A stretch of DNA of 64,000 nucleotides from Peteryoungia desertarenae (lineage in GTDB: Bacteria > Pseudomonadota > Alphaproteobacteria > Rhizobiales > Rhizobiaceae): contig NZ_CP058351.1 of assembly GCF_005860795.2 (NCBI RefSeq), forward strand, positions 1-64,000, read 5' to 3'. The notes below the pieces were generated by a model. The model was not told where the DNA came from. It made no database searches and worked only from the letters and a program-made list of their open reading frames with translations. The position numbers and the translations under genes are program-made. Shown here piece by piece: positions 63,110 to 64,000 of this stretch (its first letter is position 1; the number at the start of each line of letters is the position of its first letter).

Positions 63110-64000
63110 TGGGCAGCACTTGCCATTTCCGGAACGCCTTGAACAGGGTTTTCATCCGACACCTTGAGAAGCCTGATGACGAAGCGGGCGCCTCCAAATC
63201 GCGATGTCCCGACCTCGATATCACCACCAAAGTCCTTGACGATGTTGTAGGAAATGGAAAGCCCGAGGCCGAGGCCCTTGCCCACGCCCTTCGTTGAAAA
63301 GAATGGATCGAATATTCGCGGTTTGAGAGCGGCGTTTACCCCTGGCCCATTGTCTTCGACAGAGATCAGAACGTGCTCACCGTCGGTAACAGCCTCAAGA
63401 CGGATCAGAGGCGAAACCTGGCCTTCGGCCGCGTCAGCCGCGTTGGAGAGGATGTTCACGAGAACCTGCTGCAGCCTCACCGGGCCTGCCACCACCCTTG
63501 GCAGCTGGGCAGGAAGCTCCACCGTGAGCCTTGCATTGGCCGTTTTGAGGCGCAATGAGGCAATTTCAATGGCGGCATCAATGACCTCTGGCAAAGCCGT
63601 GGCACTGAGCTTCTGGCCGGGCTTGCGGGCGAAGCTTCGCAAATGTCCACTGAGTGCCGTCAAACGGTCGATCAGGCTGATGATCCTGTCGATATTGGTT
63701 CTGGCATCACCATGTCGTCCGCGATCCATCAGGACCGCAGCATTGTCGGCATAGGTGCGCGCGGCTGCCAGTGGCTGATTGAACTCGTGACTGAGCGCCG
63801 CTGACATCTGCCCCAGTGCTGCGAGCTTGCCCGCCTGGATGAGGTCGGACTGGGCCTGGCGGAGCTCGAGTGTCCTTTCCTCGACACGCCGTTCCAGATC
63901 GACCTGTGCCGCAGCTTGCATCTGAAGCCGTTCGGCAAGACGCATGCGCCTCTGCCAGAGGATGGCTCCGACGAGAGCCATGAGTGCAACAGAAAGCAAG
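63106..64000 (-). CDS. dctB: DctB-like sensor histidine kinase (partial, cut by the window edge)
   Basis: The visible C-terminal 297 residues begin inside a membrane span, followed by a coiled linker. The H-box ALSHEFNQPLAAARTY holds the phospho-accepting His, and HEFNQPL is the DctB form. The ATPase domain has NILSNAADAAE, DNGPGV and GKGLGLGLSISY. The periplasmic sensor lies outside the window. It pairs with the regulator encoded downstream; C4-dicarboxylates are the family ligand, but other acids are possible here. Confidence 0.88.
   Translation of the reverse strand, partial: LLSVALMALVGAILWQRRMRLAERLQMQAAAQVDLERRVEERTLELRQAQSDLIQAGKLAALGQMSAALSHEFNQPLAAARTYADNAAVLMDRGRHGDARTNIDRIISLIDRLTALSGHLRSFARKPGQKLSATALPEVIDAAIEIASLRLKTANARLTVELPAQLPRVVAGPVRLQQVLVNILSNAADAAEGQVSPLIRLEAVTDGEHVLISVEDNGPGVNAALKPRIFDPFFSTKGVGKGLGLGLSISYNIVKDFGGDIEVGTSRFGGARFVIRLLKVSDENPVQGVPEMASAAQ

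Noticed and set aside
1..64000. CRISPR array, rRNA or tRNA genes
   Set aside because: I saw no regularly spaced repeats with unique spacers and no tRNA- or rRNA-like stretch in the gaps between genes.

Overview
The window is GC-rich alphaproteobacterial DNA that reads like a member of the Rhizobiaceae or a close relative. This is inferred from gene families and layout, because there is no rRNA or tRNA gene to place it more exactly. Supporting signs are the density of solute-binding-protein transporters (sugar ABC, two peptide-type ABC, TTT, TRAP and TAXI-TRAP), the GntR regulators beside them, 4-base stop/start overlaps inside operons, a DctB/DctD-type pair and an IS6-family element.

Layout: (1) 64-498 is a GFA-type zinc protein. 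(2) 556-10410 is a divergent amino-sugar locus. A minus-strand operon (oxidoreductase, two permeases, binding protein, ATPase) faces a plus-strand operon (GntR regulator, SIS-type deaminase, NagA deacetylase, ROK kinase), so uptake and conversion of N-acetylglucosamine-like sugars to glycolysis is the likely job. (3) 10932-16249 is a peptide-type ABC importer with a fused double ATPase, next to a divergent HTH regulator (16499-17341). (4) 17385-20337 holds aspartase and a divergent amidase. (5) 20554-24729 is a membrane-dehydrogenase operon: Tat-exported small subunit, GMC flavoprotein, triheme cytochrome c, and an unrecognised exported protein. (6) 25131-29872 is a YhaO/YhaN-like nuclease plus Rad50-like ATPase pair. 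(7) 29998-32582 carries a DCC thiol protein, a membrane EEP phosphatase overlapping it antisense, and a PAP2 phosphatase. (8) 32930-34260 is a 3-oxoacid CoA-transferase pair with a clear terminator.

(9) 34364-40731 is a tricarboxylate transporter (TctCBA) with a TctD-like regulator and a TctE-like histidine kinase whose C-terminus is fused, through a hydrophobic segment, to a complete-looking periplasmic binding-protein domain. This is the most unusual protein in the window. (10) 40809-46767 is a second peptide-type ABC importer, here with a permease-ATPase fusion and its own GntR gene. (11) 46939-54384 is a hexuronate/aldonate locus: UxuB-like and UxuA enzymes, a divergent GntR regulator, a DctPQM TRAP transporter and an L-idonate 5-dehydrogenase-like enzyme. 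(12) 54507-55661 is an M42-type peptidase of the NAGGN-associated kind without its usual neighbours. (13) 55855-59067 is a TAXI-TRAP transporter. (14) 59263-61678 is an IS6-family island: a 145-base remnant and a full copy in the same orientation bracket an AAA/DUF4143 ATPase. (15) 61760-64000 is a DctD-like sigma-54 activator with altered key motifs and a DctB-like kinase cut by the window edge.

A theme runs through the transport operons: five of the six stand-alone binding-protein genes are followed, before the next gene, by a perfect or near-perfect hairpin. The exception, tctC, overlaps the next gene. This would fit the need for more binding protein than membrane subunits. All functions are inferred from sequence recognised by eye; no database search was run.
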